DNA of 64,000 nt, from contig NZ_JAUQYP010000001.1 of the NCBI RefSeq assembly GCF_030586465.1, positions 1,879,834 to 1,943,833 of the forward strand, in the 5' to 3' direction. The position numbers and the translations under genes are program-made. Source of the DNA: Actinotalea lenta. GTDB lineage: Bacteria > Actinomycetota > Actinomycetes > Actinomycetales > Cellulomonadaceae. A model generated the notes under the pieces. That model was not told the origin of the DNA, did not search any database, and saw nothing but the letters and a program-made list of their open reading frames with translations. This document shows, in pieces, positions 36,711-46,464 of this stretch. The stretch's first letter is position 1. Each line of letters opens with the position of its first letter.

Positions 36711-36758
36711 CGTCGGGTGGGCTGCGGGCCGGGCAACCGGGGCGCAGCCCACCCGACG
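36711..36758 (+). terminator. infB terminator hairpin
   Basis: Perfect 16-bp stem (36711-36726 with 36743-36758) starting 7 bases after the infB stop. The 16-nt loop contains a second small CCGG/CCGG stem. The strongest hairpin in the window; it separates infB from rbfA. Confidence 0.8.
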
Positions 36759-36875
36759 CCCTCCTTCGTCGGGCGTCCCGCCAGGCCCACCAGGGCCGCG
36801 CACCGGCCGCCAGGCCCGATCCCTCCGGCTCACCGTGGGTACCCGCGCGGAGCCATGACACCTCGGAGGAACCAG

Positions 36876-37325
36876 ATGGTCGATCACCCACGGGCGAGGA
36901 AGCTCGCCGACCGGATCCAGGAGATCGTCGCGCGGATGCTCGACACCCGGATCAAGGATCCGAGACTCGGGTTCGTCACCGTCACCGACGTGCGGGTGAC
37001 GGGCGACCTGCAGCACGCGTCGGTCTTCTACACCGTGCTCGGTGACGAGGCGGCGCGAGAGGACAGCGCCGCGGCGCTCGCGAGCGCCACCGGAGTGATC
37101 CGGTCCGAGGTGGGGCGGCAGACGGGTGTGCGGCTGACGCCGACGCTCGAGTTCGTGCTCGACGCCGTCCCGGACACCGCCGCCCACCTGGAGGACGCGC
37201 TGCGGGTCGCAGCCCAGCGTGACGCCGAGGTGGCGGCGCTGGCCGCGTCCGCGCAGTACGCCGGCGAGATCGACCCGTACCGCCACCCGGTCGAGGACGA
37301 CGACGACGGCTCCGACGAGGGCTGA
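36876..37325 (+). CDS. rbfA: Ribosome-binding factor A
   Basis: Late 30S assembly factor, a KH-like fold. 149 residues with [20 protein letters not shown] and [24 protein letters not shown] 36876 is preferred over ATG 36855 because cggagga lies 5 bases before it. Acidic C-terminal tail ([10 protein letters not shown]). It stands alone between the infB terminator and truB. Confidence 0.96.
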   Translation: MVDHPRARKLADRIQEIVARMLDTRIKDPRLGFVTVTDVRVTGDLQHASVFYTVLGDEAAREDSAAALASATGVIRSEVGRQTGVRLTPTLEFVLDAVPDTAAHLEDALRVAAQRDAEVAALAASAQYAGEIDPYRHPVEDDDDGSDEG

Positions 37326-37358
37326 TCGGCCCCGGCCAGCGCGCCGCAGCCGGAGCAC

Positions 37359-37364
37359 TAGCCT
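37359..37364 (+). promoter_or_regulatory. Putative -10 of truB (leaderless)
   Basis: TAGCCT lies 6 bases before the truB GTG. Confidence 0.45.
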
Positions 37365-37370
37365 GTCCGG

Positions 37371-38351
37371 GTGGCGCGCACGCAGGACGGACCCGACGGC
37401 ATCGTCGTGATCGACAAACCCGCCGGCATGACGTCCCACGACGTCGTCGCGCGGGCACGGCGGCTGCTGCACACCCGCAAGGTCGGCCACGCAGGGACCC
37501 TGGACCCGATGGCCACGGGGGTGCTCGTGCTCGGGGTCGGGCGCGGGACGCGGCTGCTGACATACCTGGTGGGGGCGGACAAGGAGTACGTCGCGACGGT
37601 GCGACTGGGCCAGGCCACCACCACCGACGACGCCGAGGGCGACGTGACCGACTCGCCCGGCCTGATGGAGCTGGCGCCCGGCGCGCTGCGTGGGGCGGTG
37701 GCCTCGCTCACCGGCCCGATCGACCAGGTGCCCAGTGCCGTGAGCGCCGTCAAGGTGGACGGTCGGCGCGCCTATGCCCGCGTGCGAGCGGGGGAGCACG
37801 TCGAACTGGCCGCGCGCCCCGTGGTCGTGCACGCCTTCGACGTGAGTGAGCCGCGGACCGCGCGCGCGGACGACGGGACCGCGGTGATCGACCTCGAGGC
37901 GCGGGTGGTCTGCTCGTCGGGGACGTACGTGCGCGCGCTGGCGCGGGACCTCGGCAGCGCGCTCGGGGTCGGGGGGCATCTCACCGCGCTCCGCCGCACC
38001 CGGGTCGGTGGGTACGGGCTCGACGTGGCGGTCCCGCTGCCGCCGTCCGAGCACGCGGACGCCCCGGTCGGTGCGGGTGGGCTGCGCCTTCTGCCGCTCG
38101 CGGACGCGGCCCGGTCGGTGTTCCCGGTGCGTGAGCTGACCGCCGAGGAGGCCCGCGAGCTGTCCTTCGGGCGGTCGATCGCCCTGCCCGCGCCCGCGTC
38201 GGCCGCGGGCGCCCCCGGTCCGGCCACGTCGGACCCGGCCGGCACGGCCGAGGCGCCGGCCGCGGGCATCTCACCGGACGGCGTGCTGGTCGCCCTCCTC
38301 GCCCGGCGCGGCGACCGGGTGCGGCCGGTCCTGGTCCTCGCGCCCGCATAG
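37371..38351 (+). CDS. truB: tRNA pseudouridine-55 synthase TruB
   Basis: Makes pseudouridine 55 in the T-loop of tRNAs. 326 residues: GIVVIDKPAGMTSHDVV, catalytic Asp45 in GTLDPMATGVL, PSAVSAVKVDGRRAY. The C-terminal PUA-like domain is interrupted by an Ala/Pro-rich stretch (about 270-300, [20 protein letters not shown]), not typical of the family and probably a loop. Leaderless GTG start. Confidence 0.96.
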   Translation: MARTQDGPDGIVVIDKPAGMTSHDVVARARRLLHTRKVGHAGTLDPMATGVLVLGVGRGTRLLTYLVGADKEYVATVRLGQATTTDDAEGDVTDSPGLMELAPGALRGAVASLTGPIDQVPSAVSAVKVDGRRAYARVRAGEHVELAARPVVVHAFDVSEPRTARADDGTAVIDLEARVVCSSGTYVRALARDLGSALGVGGHLTALRRTRVGGYGLDVAVPLPPSEHADAPVGAGGLRLLPLADAARSVFPVRELTAEEARELSFGRSIALPAPASAAGAPGPATSDPAGTAEAPAAGISPDGVLVALLARRGDRVRPVLVLAPA

Positions 38352-38425
38352 TCGCCTCGCGTGCGGCGCAGCTCGCCGGTCGTGGCAGGCTTGTCCCGGC
38401 AGTCCGAGCAACGAGGAGGAGCGGC

Positions 38426-39418
38426 GTGGAGCGCTGGACCGACCTGGGCCAGGTGCCTGCGCTGACGCGCTCGGTCGTCACGATCGGCAACTTCGACGGC
38501 GTCCACCGCGGTCACCGCAGTGTGCTCGGTGCGATGGTGGCCGACGCGCGGCGGCTCGGTGGCACGTCCGTGGCGGTCACGTTCGACCCCCACCCGGCCC
38601 AGGTGCACCGACCCGAGGAGGCGCCACCGCTCATCACCGGCCTGGCCGATCGCCTCGAGCTCCTCGCCGAGACGGGCCTGGACGCCACTCTGGTGGTGCA
38701 CTACACGCCCGAGTTCGCGGCGCAGGAGCCCGAGGTCTTCGTCCGGCGCTACCTGGTCGACGCGCTGCGGGCCGCCGTGGTGGTGGTGGGCAGGGACGTG
38801 CGGTTCGGGCGCCAGAACTCGGGTGACCTGGCGACCATGGTCGCGCTGGGCGAGACGTACGGCTTCGAGGTCCAGGTCATCTCCGACGTGCACGGTGGCC
38901 CGGACCCGGCGCGGCGGTGGTCCTCGACGTGGGTGCGCGAGCTGCTCGCCGTCGGAGACGTGGGCGGCGCCGCCGAGATCCTGGGGCGTCCGCACCGCGT
39001 GCGGGGCGTCGTGGTGCGCGGTGACGCCCGCGGGCGCGAGCTCGGCTTCCCGACAGCCAACCTCGGGGCCGACCTGCAGGGCATGGTGCCCGCCGACGGC
39101 GTCTACGCCGGCTGGATGCGGCGCGTCGGCCACCCTGCCGACGCGCCTGACGGGTACCTTCCCGTCGCCGTGTCGATCGGCACCAACCCGACGTTCGACG
39201 GCCATGAGCGGCGCGTCGAGGCCCACGTGCCCGACCGCACCGACCTCGAGCTGTACGGCGAGGAGGTGGTGCTCGAGCTCGTGGAGATGCTCCGTCCCAC
39301 CTGGCGGTTCGACTCGGTCGAGGCGTTGGTCGCGCAGATGCACGACGACGTGGCGCGCACGCGCGCCCGGCTCTCCGGGGGTCCCCTGCGCACGGGGAGT
39401 GCCGAACCGGGCTGGTGA
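38426..39418 (+). CDS. ribF: Bifunctional riboflavin kinase / FAD synthetase
   Basis: Converts riboflavin to FMN and FAD. 330 residues: N-terminal adenylyltransferase (TIGNFDGVHRGHRSVL, FDPHPAQV) and C-terminal flavokinase (GRELGFPTANLG, PADGVYAGW, SIGTNPTFDG). GTG with gaggagcg upstream. The upstream GTGGCAGGCTTGT (38382-38394) matches 12 of 13 bases of a sequence before rplS (4578-4590), suggesting a shared promoter type. Confidence 0.96.
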   Translation: MERWTDLGQVPALTRSVVTIGNFDGVHRGHRSVLGAMVADARRLGGTSVAVTFDPHPAQVHRPEEAPPLITGLADRLELLAETGLDATLVVHYTPEFAAQEPEVFVRRYLVDALRAAVVVVGRDVRFGRQNSGDLATMVALGETYGFEVQVISDVHGGPDPARRWSSTWVRELLAVGDVGGAAEILGRPHRVRGVVVRGDARGRELGFPTANLGADLQGMVPADGVYAGWMRRVGHPADAPDGYLPVAVSIGTNPTFDGHERRVEAHVPDRTDLELYGEEVVLELVEMLRPTWRFDSVEALVAQMHDDVARTRARLSGGPLRTGSAEPGW

Positions 39419-39488
39419 GGGCCGACGAGGCCCCGCGCCGGCGCGCCTGCCCGGATCGTGCAGGTTCGGGTCGCTGGTCCCCGACTGG

Positions 39489-39494
39489 TACGAT
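39489..39494 (+). promoter_or_regulatory. Putative -10 of rpsO
   Basis: TACGAT, with a weak TTCGGG 18 bases upstream, in the 165-base gap before rpsO. It would give a leader of about 83 nt ending in the aaggag ribosome site. Confidence 0.35.
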
Positions 39495-39583
39495 GCCGAC
39501 TGCCGTAAGACCGGCCGCGGACCCAGAGCGCCCGGGTGGACATGCCCCGGAGCACCGCGCAACGAGATCATCAAGGAGAGCCC

Positions 39584-39853
39584 GTGCCCCTCGACGCCGC
39601 CACCAAGCAGCAGATCATGTCCGAGTACGCGACGTCCCCGAACGACACGGGCTCGCCCGAGGTCCAGATCGCACTGCTCAGCCAGCGCATCAAGGACCTC
39701 ACCGAGCACCTCAAGGAGCACAAGCACGACCACCACTCGCGTCGTGGGCTCCTGCTGCTCGTCGGCCAGCGCCGCCGCCTGCTCGGCTACCTGCAGAAGG
39801 TCGACATCGAGCGCTACCGCAGCCTGATCGAGCGGCTCGGTCTGCGTCGCTGA
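39584..39853 (+). CDS. rpsO: 30S ribosomal protein S15
   Basis: Primary 16S rRNA-binding protein S15. 89 residues, exactly family length, with [20 protein letters not shown] and [23 protein letters not shown] 39584 after aaggagag; earlier in-frame codons are upstream of the ribosome site and rejected. The rpsO-pnp order is nearly universal. Confidence 0.98.
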   Translation: MPLDAATKQQIMSEYATSPNDTGSPEVQIALLSQRIKDLTEHLKEHKHDHHSRRGLLLLVGQRRRLLGYLQKVDIERYRSLIERLGLRR

Positions 39854-39859
39854 CCCCCA

Positions 39860-39881
39860 GCCCGGGCCGTGAGGCCCGGGC
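39860..39881 (+). terminator. rpsO hairpin with GTGA loop
   Basis: Perfect 9-bp stem (39860-39868 with 39873-39881) closing a GTGA tetraloop 6 bases after the rpsO stop. Terminator or a processing hairpin between rpsO and pnp. Confidence 0.65.
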
Positions 39882-39901
39882 ACGTTCATGTTCACCACCC
39901 C

Positions 39902-39950
39902 GGACCGGCGGCCGGTCCTCGGTAGTGGCTCGCGGACCGGGTGTCCGCGA
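39902..39950 (+). promoter_or_regulatory. pnp leader with two hairpins
   Basis: Two 7-bp hairpins stand in tandem: 39902-39918 (3-nt loop CGG) and 39930-39950 (7-nt loop). They lie 50-100 bases before the pnp start. In E. coli the pnp leader hairpin is the target of RNase III and PNPase autocontrol; a similar role here is inference. Confidence 0.4.
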
Positions 39951-40002
39951 ACCTCGATCGAAGACCGTCTGGCAGGGCGGGGCTTCGTAGAGAGGGGCTC
40001 CC

Positions 40003-42231
<2,229 letters not shown>

Positions 42232-42232
42232 G

Positions 42233-43561
42233 GTGCCCGTCGATCTCCCGCTGGAGCCCGGTCACGCGCTGACCGCCGGGCAGGACGGGGGCGCCATCGT
42301 GCGCCGCTCCGTCCTGCCCGGCGGCGTCCGGGTCCTCACCGAGTCCATGCCCGGGCTCCGGTCTGCGACGATCGGGGCCTGGGTCGGCGTCGGCTCGCGT
42401 GACGAGCGGGACGGGCACCACGGCTCGACGCACTTCCTCGAGCACCTGCTGTTCAAGGGCACGGAGCGTCGAACGGCCATGGACATCGCCGAGGCGTTCG
42501 ACGCCGTGGGCGGTGAGGCCAACGCGGCGACCGGCAAGGAGCACACCTGCTACTACGCGCGGGTGCTCGACGCCGACCTGCCGATGGCGGTGGACGTCAT
42601 CGCCGACATGGTCACCTCGGCGCGGCTCGATGCCGGTGAGCTCGAGATCGAGCGCGGGGTGATCCTCGAAGAGCTGGCGATGAACGACGACGACCCGAGC
42701 GACGTGGCACACGAGGCGTTCGCGACGGCCGTGCTGGGCGACCACCCGCTCGGTCGGCCGATCGGCGGGACGCCGGACACGATCCGCGCGGTACCCCGAG
42801 ATGCGGTCTGGGACCACTACCGCGAGCACTACACGCCGTCCTCCCTGGTGATCACCGCGGCCGGCGGCGTGGACCACGGCGTGCTGTGCGACCAGGTCAC
42901 GGGTGCGCTCGAGGTCGGTGGCTGGTCCCTGGGGCCCGGGGCCGCGCCTGCGGCGCGGCGGATCGCCGACGCACCGTGGGTGCCGGGTGCCGGCACCGAG
43001 CTCGTCGTGCACCGGGCGACCGAGCAGGCGAACGTCATCGTCGGCGGCGTGGGCCTGACGGCGACCGACGAACGGCGGTACGCGATGTCCGTCCTGGGAG
43101 CGGTGCTCGGCGGGGGGATGTCCTCCAGGCTCTTCCAGGAGATCCGCGAACGACGCGGACTTGCCTACGCGGTCTACTCGTTCTCCTCCGGGCACGCCGA
43201 CACCGGCCTGTTCGGCCTGTACGCAGGCTGCACGCCGGACAAGGTCGAGGAGGTCGAACGCCTCATGATCGAACAGGCGGAGCGGCTCGCCGGTGAGCCG
43301 ATCACGGGCGCCGAGCTGGATCGCAGCATCGGCCAGCTGTCGGGGAGCCTCGTCCTGGGCATGGAGGACACCGGGTCCCGGATGAACCGCCTGGGCAAGG
43401 CCGAGCTCGTCCAGGGTGAGCTGGTCAGCGTCACCGAGGCGCTCGAGCGCATCCGGTCGGTCACGGCCGCGGAGGTCACCGACCTCGCCGCGGAGCTCCT
43501 CGCCCGTCCGCGCTCGGTGGTCCGGGTCGGGCCGTTCGGGCGCGGGGCCGGTGCCAGCTAG
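42233..43561 (+). CDS. M16-family zinc peptidase
   Basis: 442-residue insulinase/processing-peptidase-like protein. Inverted zinc motif HFLEH (His67, Glu70, His71) with downstream Glu in GVILEELAM. The C-terminal half is the inactive M16C-like domain (ERRGLAYAVYSFSSGHADTG). The same gene follows pnp in most actinobacteria (Rv2782c, PepR). Substrate unknown. Its TAG stop is the first half of the TAGGCT element before dapB. Confidence 0.94.
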   Translation: MPVDLPLEPGHALTAGQDGGAIVRRSVLPGGVRVLTESMPGLRSATIGAWVGVGSRDERDGHHGSTHFLEHLLFKGTERRTAMDIAEAFDAVGGEANAATGKEHTCYYARVLDADLPMAVDVIADMVTSARLDAGELEIERGVILEELAMNDDDPSDVAHEAFATAVLGDHPLGRPIGGTPDTIRAVPRDAVWDHYREHYTPSSLVITAAGGVDHGVLCDQVTGALEVGGWSLGPGAAPAARRIADAPWVPGAGTELVVHRATEQANVIVGGVGLTATDERRYAMSVLGAVLGGGMSSRLFQEIRERRGLAYAVYSFSSGHADTGLFGLYAGCTPDKVEEVERLMIEQAERLAGEPITGAELDRSIGQLSGSLVLGMEDTGSRMNRLGKAELVQGELVSVTEALERIRSVTAAEVTDLAAELLARPRSVVRVGPFGRGAGAS

Positions 43562-43564
43562 GCT
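43559..43564 (+). promoter_or_regulatory. Putative -10 of dapB overlapping the M16 stop codon
   Basis: TAGGCT lies 7 bases before the dapB GTG. Its TAG is the stop codon of the M16 gene. Confidence 0.5.
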
Positions 43565-43571
43565 GGCGGCC

Positions 43572-44318
43572 GTGGAGACGCTGCGGGTGGCCGTCCTCGG
43601 CGCTGCGGGCCGGATGGGGCGCACCGTGTGCGCCGCCGTCGAGTCCGCGGATGGCATGGAGCTGGCCGCCCGCCTGGACGTCGGGGACGAGGTCGCCGAC
43701 GTGCGGGGCGCTGCCGACGTCGCCGTGGACTTCACGGTGCCGAGCGCGACCGAGGCCAACGTGCACGCCCTGCTGGACGCCGGCGTGCACGCGGTGGTCG
43801 GGACCACCGGCTGGGACGGGCCGGCGCTGGATCGTGTGCGCGAGCATCTCGCGCACACGCCGGGGCTGGGGGTGCTCGTGGCACCGAACTTCGCGCTCGG
43901 GGCCGTGCTGGCCATGGCGTTCGCCGCCAAGGCCGCGCCGTGGTTCGAGTCGGTCGAGGTGGTCGAGCTGCACCATCCGGACAAGGTCGACGCACCTAGC
44001 GGTACGGCTCGGCACACGGCCGCGGGGATCGCGGCGGCACGCCGGGCCGCGGGCCGGGGCGCGATGCCGGACGCGACGCAGACCGGGCTCGACGGTGCGC
44101 GCGGTGCGGACGTGGAGGGTGTGCGGGTGCACGCGGTGCGGTTGCGCGGGCTCGTCGCACACGAGGAGATCCTGCTGGGCAACCCCGGTGAGCAGCTGAC
44201 GCTGCGTCACGACTCCTTCGATCGGGTGTCGTTCATGCCGGGGGTGCTGCACGCGGTGCGGACGGTCGCGTCGCACCCGGGGCTGACGGTGGGCCTGGAC
44301 GGGTATCTGGACCTGTGA
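43572..44318 (+). CDS. dapB: 4-hydroxy-tetrahydrodipicolinate reductase
   Basis: Second step of the diaminopimelate/lysine branch, using NAD(P)H. 248 residues: VLGAAGRMG nucleotide loop (about 8-16), GTTGW, catalytic region ELHHPDKVDAPSGT (His134, His135, Lys138), FMPGVLHAVR. GTG 43572 chosen from the hexamer spacing and alignment. Its partner dapA is at 49403. Confidence 0.97.
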   Translation: METLRVAVLGAAGRMGRTVCAAVESADGMELAARLDVGDEVADVRGAADVAVDFTVPSATEANVHALLDAGVHAVVGTTGWDGPALDRVREHLAHTPGLGVLVAPNFALGAVLAMAFAAKAAPWFESVEVVELHHPDKVDAPSGTARHTAAGIAAARRAAGRGAMPDATQTGLDGARGADVEGVRVHAVRLRGLVAHEEILLGNPGEQLTLRHDSFDRVSFMPGVLHAVRTVASHPGLTVGLDGYLDL

Positions 44319-44331
44319 GCGGAGAGCGGTC

Positions 44332-44787
44332 GTGAAACGTGGGCTGATCGGTGCGGTGCTGGTGACCGCGCTGCTGGTGGTGTACCTGGTCGCGGTCGCC
44401 GGGCGCGGCGTGGCGCTGATCGGCTCGGGGCAGCCCATCGGGGTGGCGCTCGGGATCGCGGTGCTCGTGCTGCCGGTCCTCGGCGTCGTGCTCGTGGCGC
44501 GCGAGTGGTGGCTCGCGCACCAGGTGCAGCAGATGGCCGACGAGCTCGCCGCGGCCGGCGGCCTGGACAGCGACACCCTGCCGCGCAGCCCTGGGGGCAG
44601 GGTGGATCGAGATGCGGCCGACGCGCAGTTCGGCGTCGCCCGGGCAGCGGTGGAAGCCTCACCGGAGGACTGGGGCGCGTGGTTCAGACTGGGCTTCGCC
44701 TACGACGCCGCGCGCGACCGCCGTCGCGCGCGTGAGGCCCTGCGCACCGCCGCCCGGCTGCACCGCGAGGCCCGCGCCGTGAGCTGA
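44332..44787 (+). CDS. Small membrane protein with TPR-like C-terminus
   Basis: 151 residues, two probable membrane helices (about 5-24 and 39-58), then a cytoplasmic helical part with TPR-like spacing (DWGAWFRLGFAYDAARDRRRAREALRTAARL, here only named in part). Function unknown; small proteins of this kind follow dapB in several actinobacteria. GTG start 13 bases after dapB, with gagcggag upstream, so probably co-transcribed. The 79-base gap after it is convergent with the next gene. Confidence 0.75.
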   Translation: MKRGLIGAVLVTALLVVYLVAVAGRGVALIGSGQPIGVALGIAVLVLPVLGVVLVAREWWLAHQVQQMADELAAAGGLDSDTLPRSPGGRVDRDAADAQFGVARAAVEASPEDWGAWFRLGFAYDAARDRRRAREALRTAARLHREARAVS

Positions 44788-44866
44788 GGGCAGCCGTCCG
44801 CGCCGGTCGCGGCGCTCTCGGGCCGGTCGCGCGACCCGGTGCGGATGGCCCGGCGCCGCGGTCCGG

Positions 44867-45397
44867 CTAGAGCTGCGCGATCCAGCGGCGCTCGGTGACC
44901 TCGCGGCCCGGTCCGGTCGCCAGCGTACGAGTGCTGCCGTCCGGGCCGAGGCCGGCGCCGCCGAGGAACTGCTCGCGGGCGAGGTCGCCGTCGAGCACCC
45001 AGGTGCTGACCACGGTCGCACCGCGCTCGCGGCCCAGGTCGACGCATGCGGCGAGCAGCCGGGAGCCGTGGCCCGACCGCTGGTGGTCGGGGTCGACCTC
45101 GAGGGCGGTCAGCTCGATGCCGTCCTCGACGGGAACGCTGGCCGCCACTCCCACCACGCGCGGGCCGTCGCACGCGACCAGCACCCGGTGCTCCGGGGAC
45201 GGCGCCTCGGTGATGGCGGACGTCCAGCGTTCCCGGACCGCGCCCGCGTCGATGAGGTCCAGGACGTCGGTGCCCAGGACCTCGACGTGGTCGGTGCGCC
45301 AGGCGCGCAGCTGGGTCCCGGCGATCGCGACGGCGTCCTCCCGGACGGCCGGTCGCACGGAGACGTCGGCGGACTCGGACGGCGTGAGCAGGGGCAC
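44867..45397 (-). CDS. GNAT-family acetyltransferase
   Basis: 176 residues of the GNAT fold: LTALEVDPDHQRSGHGSRLL is the acetyl-CoA-binding segment, preceded by the beta strand VGVAASVPVEDG. Substrate unknown. Start at GTG 45397, with TAGCCT 6 bases upstream. First of four minus-strand genes lying between dapB and thyA. Confidence 0.88.
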   Translation of the reverse strand: MPLLTPSESADVSVRPAVREDAVAIAGTQLRAWRTDHVEVLGTDVLDLIDAGAVRERWTSAITEAPSPEHRVLVACDGPRVVGVAASVPVEDGIELTALEVDPDHQRSGHGSRLLAACVDLGRERGATVVSTWVLDGDLAREQFLGGAGLGPDGSTRTLATGPGREVTERRWIAQL

Positions 45398-45403
45398 GCC
45401 ACC

Positions 45404-45409
45404 AGGCTA
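45404..45409 (-). promoter_or_regulatory. Putative -10 of the GNAT gene at 45397 (leaderless)
   Basis: On the minus strand TAGCCT lies 6 bases before the GTG. Confidence 0.45.
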
Positions 45410-45442
45410 GGCGTGCTGGGCGGCGGTGACGAACGCGCGGCC

Positions 45443-45751
45443 TCAGCCCACCGCACGCAGCAGGGCCGCGACGGCGGCGGCGAGGATCACGACCACGATG
45501 AACGGCGCCCGCAACGCCAGCGCCACGGCGGCCACGGCGAGCGCGACCACGCGGGCGTCCAGCACGAGTGCACCGCCGGAGGTGAACGTCTGGACGCCCA
45601 CGAGGGCGGCCAGCAACGCGACCGTCACCAGCGCGGACACGCGCGCCACGCGCGGCTGCGCGAGCCAGTGCGCCGGGACGCGGTGCCCGGCGAGCTTGGT
45701 GAGGTAGCAGGCAGCGGCGCCCCCGAGCACCGCCCACCAGGTCGCGCTCAC
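45443..45751 (-). CDS. azlD: AzlD-family branched-chain amino acid export subunit
   Basis: 102 residues, almost entirely hydrophobic with about four membrane helices, starting WWAVLGGAAACYLTKLAG (AzlD signature region). AzlD partners with AzlC in the LIV-E exporter for branched-chain amino acids. GTG 45751 overlaps the azlC stop by 4 bases (GTGA). Confidence 0.88.
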   Translation of the reverse strand: MSATWWAVLGGAAACYLTKLAGHRVPAHWLAQPRVARVSALVTVALLAALVGVQTFTSGGALVLDARVVALAVAAVALALRAPFIVVVILAAAVAALLRAVG

Positions 45752-46443
45752 GTGTCCTCCACGGTCGCTCGGCTGGCCGCCGCAGGGATGCGCCATCCCA
45801 CCACGACCGCGACGACCGCTGCGGCCAGCACGGGCACACCGGCAGGCGTCACGGGTGTCAGGGCGAGGGCGACCACCACCGCACCCGCCGCCACGACCTG
45901 CGCGCGGCGCGCCGCCAGCCGGGGCCAGAGCAACCCCAGGAACGCCGCGCCGGCCGCGGCGTCCAAGCCCCACCTGCGGGGATCGCCGAGGGCGTCACCC
46001 ACCACGGAACCGACCAGCGTGCAGGCGTTCCAGAGCACGAACACCCCGAGTCCGGCCCACCAGAACCCGAGGCGTGCCGTCTGCGGATCACGCTGGGCCG
46101 TGGAGACCGCGGTGGACTCGTCGATGGTGACGTGCGCGGCAGCGAGCCGGCGCAGGCCGCGGACCTGGAGGAACGGGGAGACCACCGCACCGTACAGCGC
46201 GTTGCGTGCGCCGAGCAGCGTGGCCGTGGCCGCGGCCGCCAGGCCGCCCCCGCCCGCGCCGACGATGCCGATGAACGCGAACTGCGACCCCCCGGTGAAC
46301 ATCAGCACGCTCAGCGCCTGCGCCTGGAGCGTGCTCAGGCCCGCCGTGACCGCGAGCGCGCCGAAGGAGATCCCGTACAGCCCGGTCGCCACCGAGACGG
46401 AGGCCGCCTGGCGCAGGGCGCGGCGCCGGTCGAGGTCAGGCAC
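45748..46443 (-). CDS. azlC: AzlC-family branched-chain amino acid exporter
   Basis: 231 residues with seven or eight membrane helices. The family pattern is clear: GLYGISFGALAVTAGLSTLQ and FTGGSQFAFIGIVGAGG. It forms the LIV-E transporter with AzlD; substrate specificity beyond the family assignment is not visible. GTG 46443 is supported by TAGCCT 7 bases upstream. Confidence 0.92.
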   Translation of the reverse strand: MPDLDRRRALRQAASVSVATGLYGISFGALAVTAGLSTLQAQALSVLMFTGGSQFAFIGIVGAGGGGLAAAATATLLGARNALYGAVVSPFLQVRGLRRLAAAHVTIDESTAVSTAQRDPQTARLGFWWAGLGVFVLWNACTLVGSVVGDALGDPRRWGLDAAAGAAFLGLLWPRLAARRAQVVAAGAVVVALALTPVTPAGVPVLAAAVVAVVVGWRIPAAASRATVEDT

Positions 46444-46450
46444 GCGCGCC

Positions 46451-46456
46451 AGGCTA
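46451..46456 (-). promoter_or_regulatory. Putative -10 of azlC-azlD (leaderless)
   Basis: On the minus strand TAGCCT lies 7 bases before the azlC GTG, inside the 21-base gap to the dehydrogenase gene. It gives the azl pair its own start even though it follows another gene closely. Confidence 0.45.
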
Positions 46457-46464
46457 GCGAGCGG

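Noticed and set aside
33494-36790. Very long open frame on the minus strand opposite infB (and a similar one opposite glnD-ffh, 68-2551)
   Set aside because: Antisense frames stay open because of the extreme GC content at third codon positions. The translations have no recognisable domain, are rich in Arg, Gly, His and Val, and cover well-supported genes.
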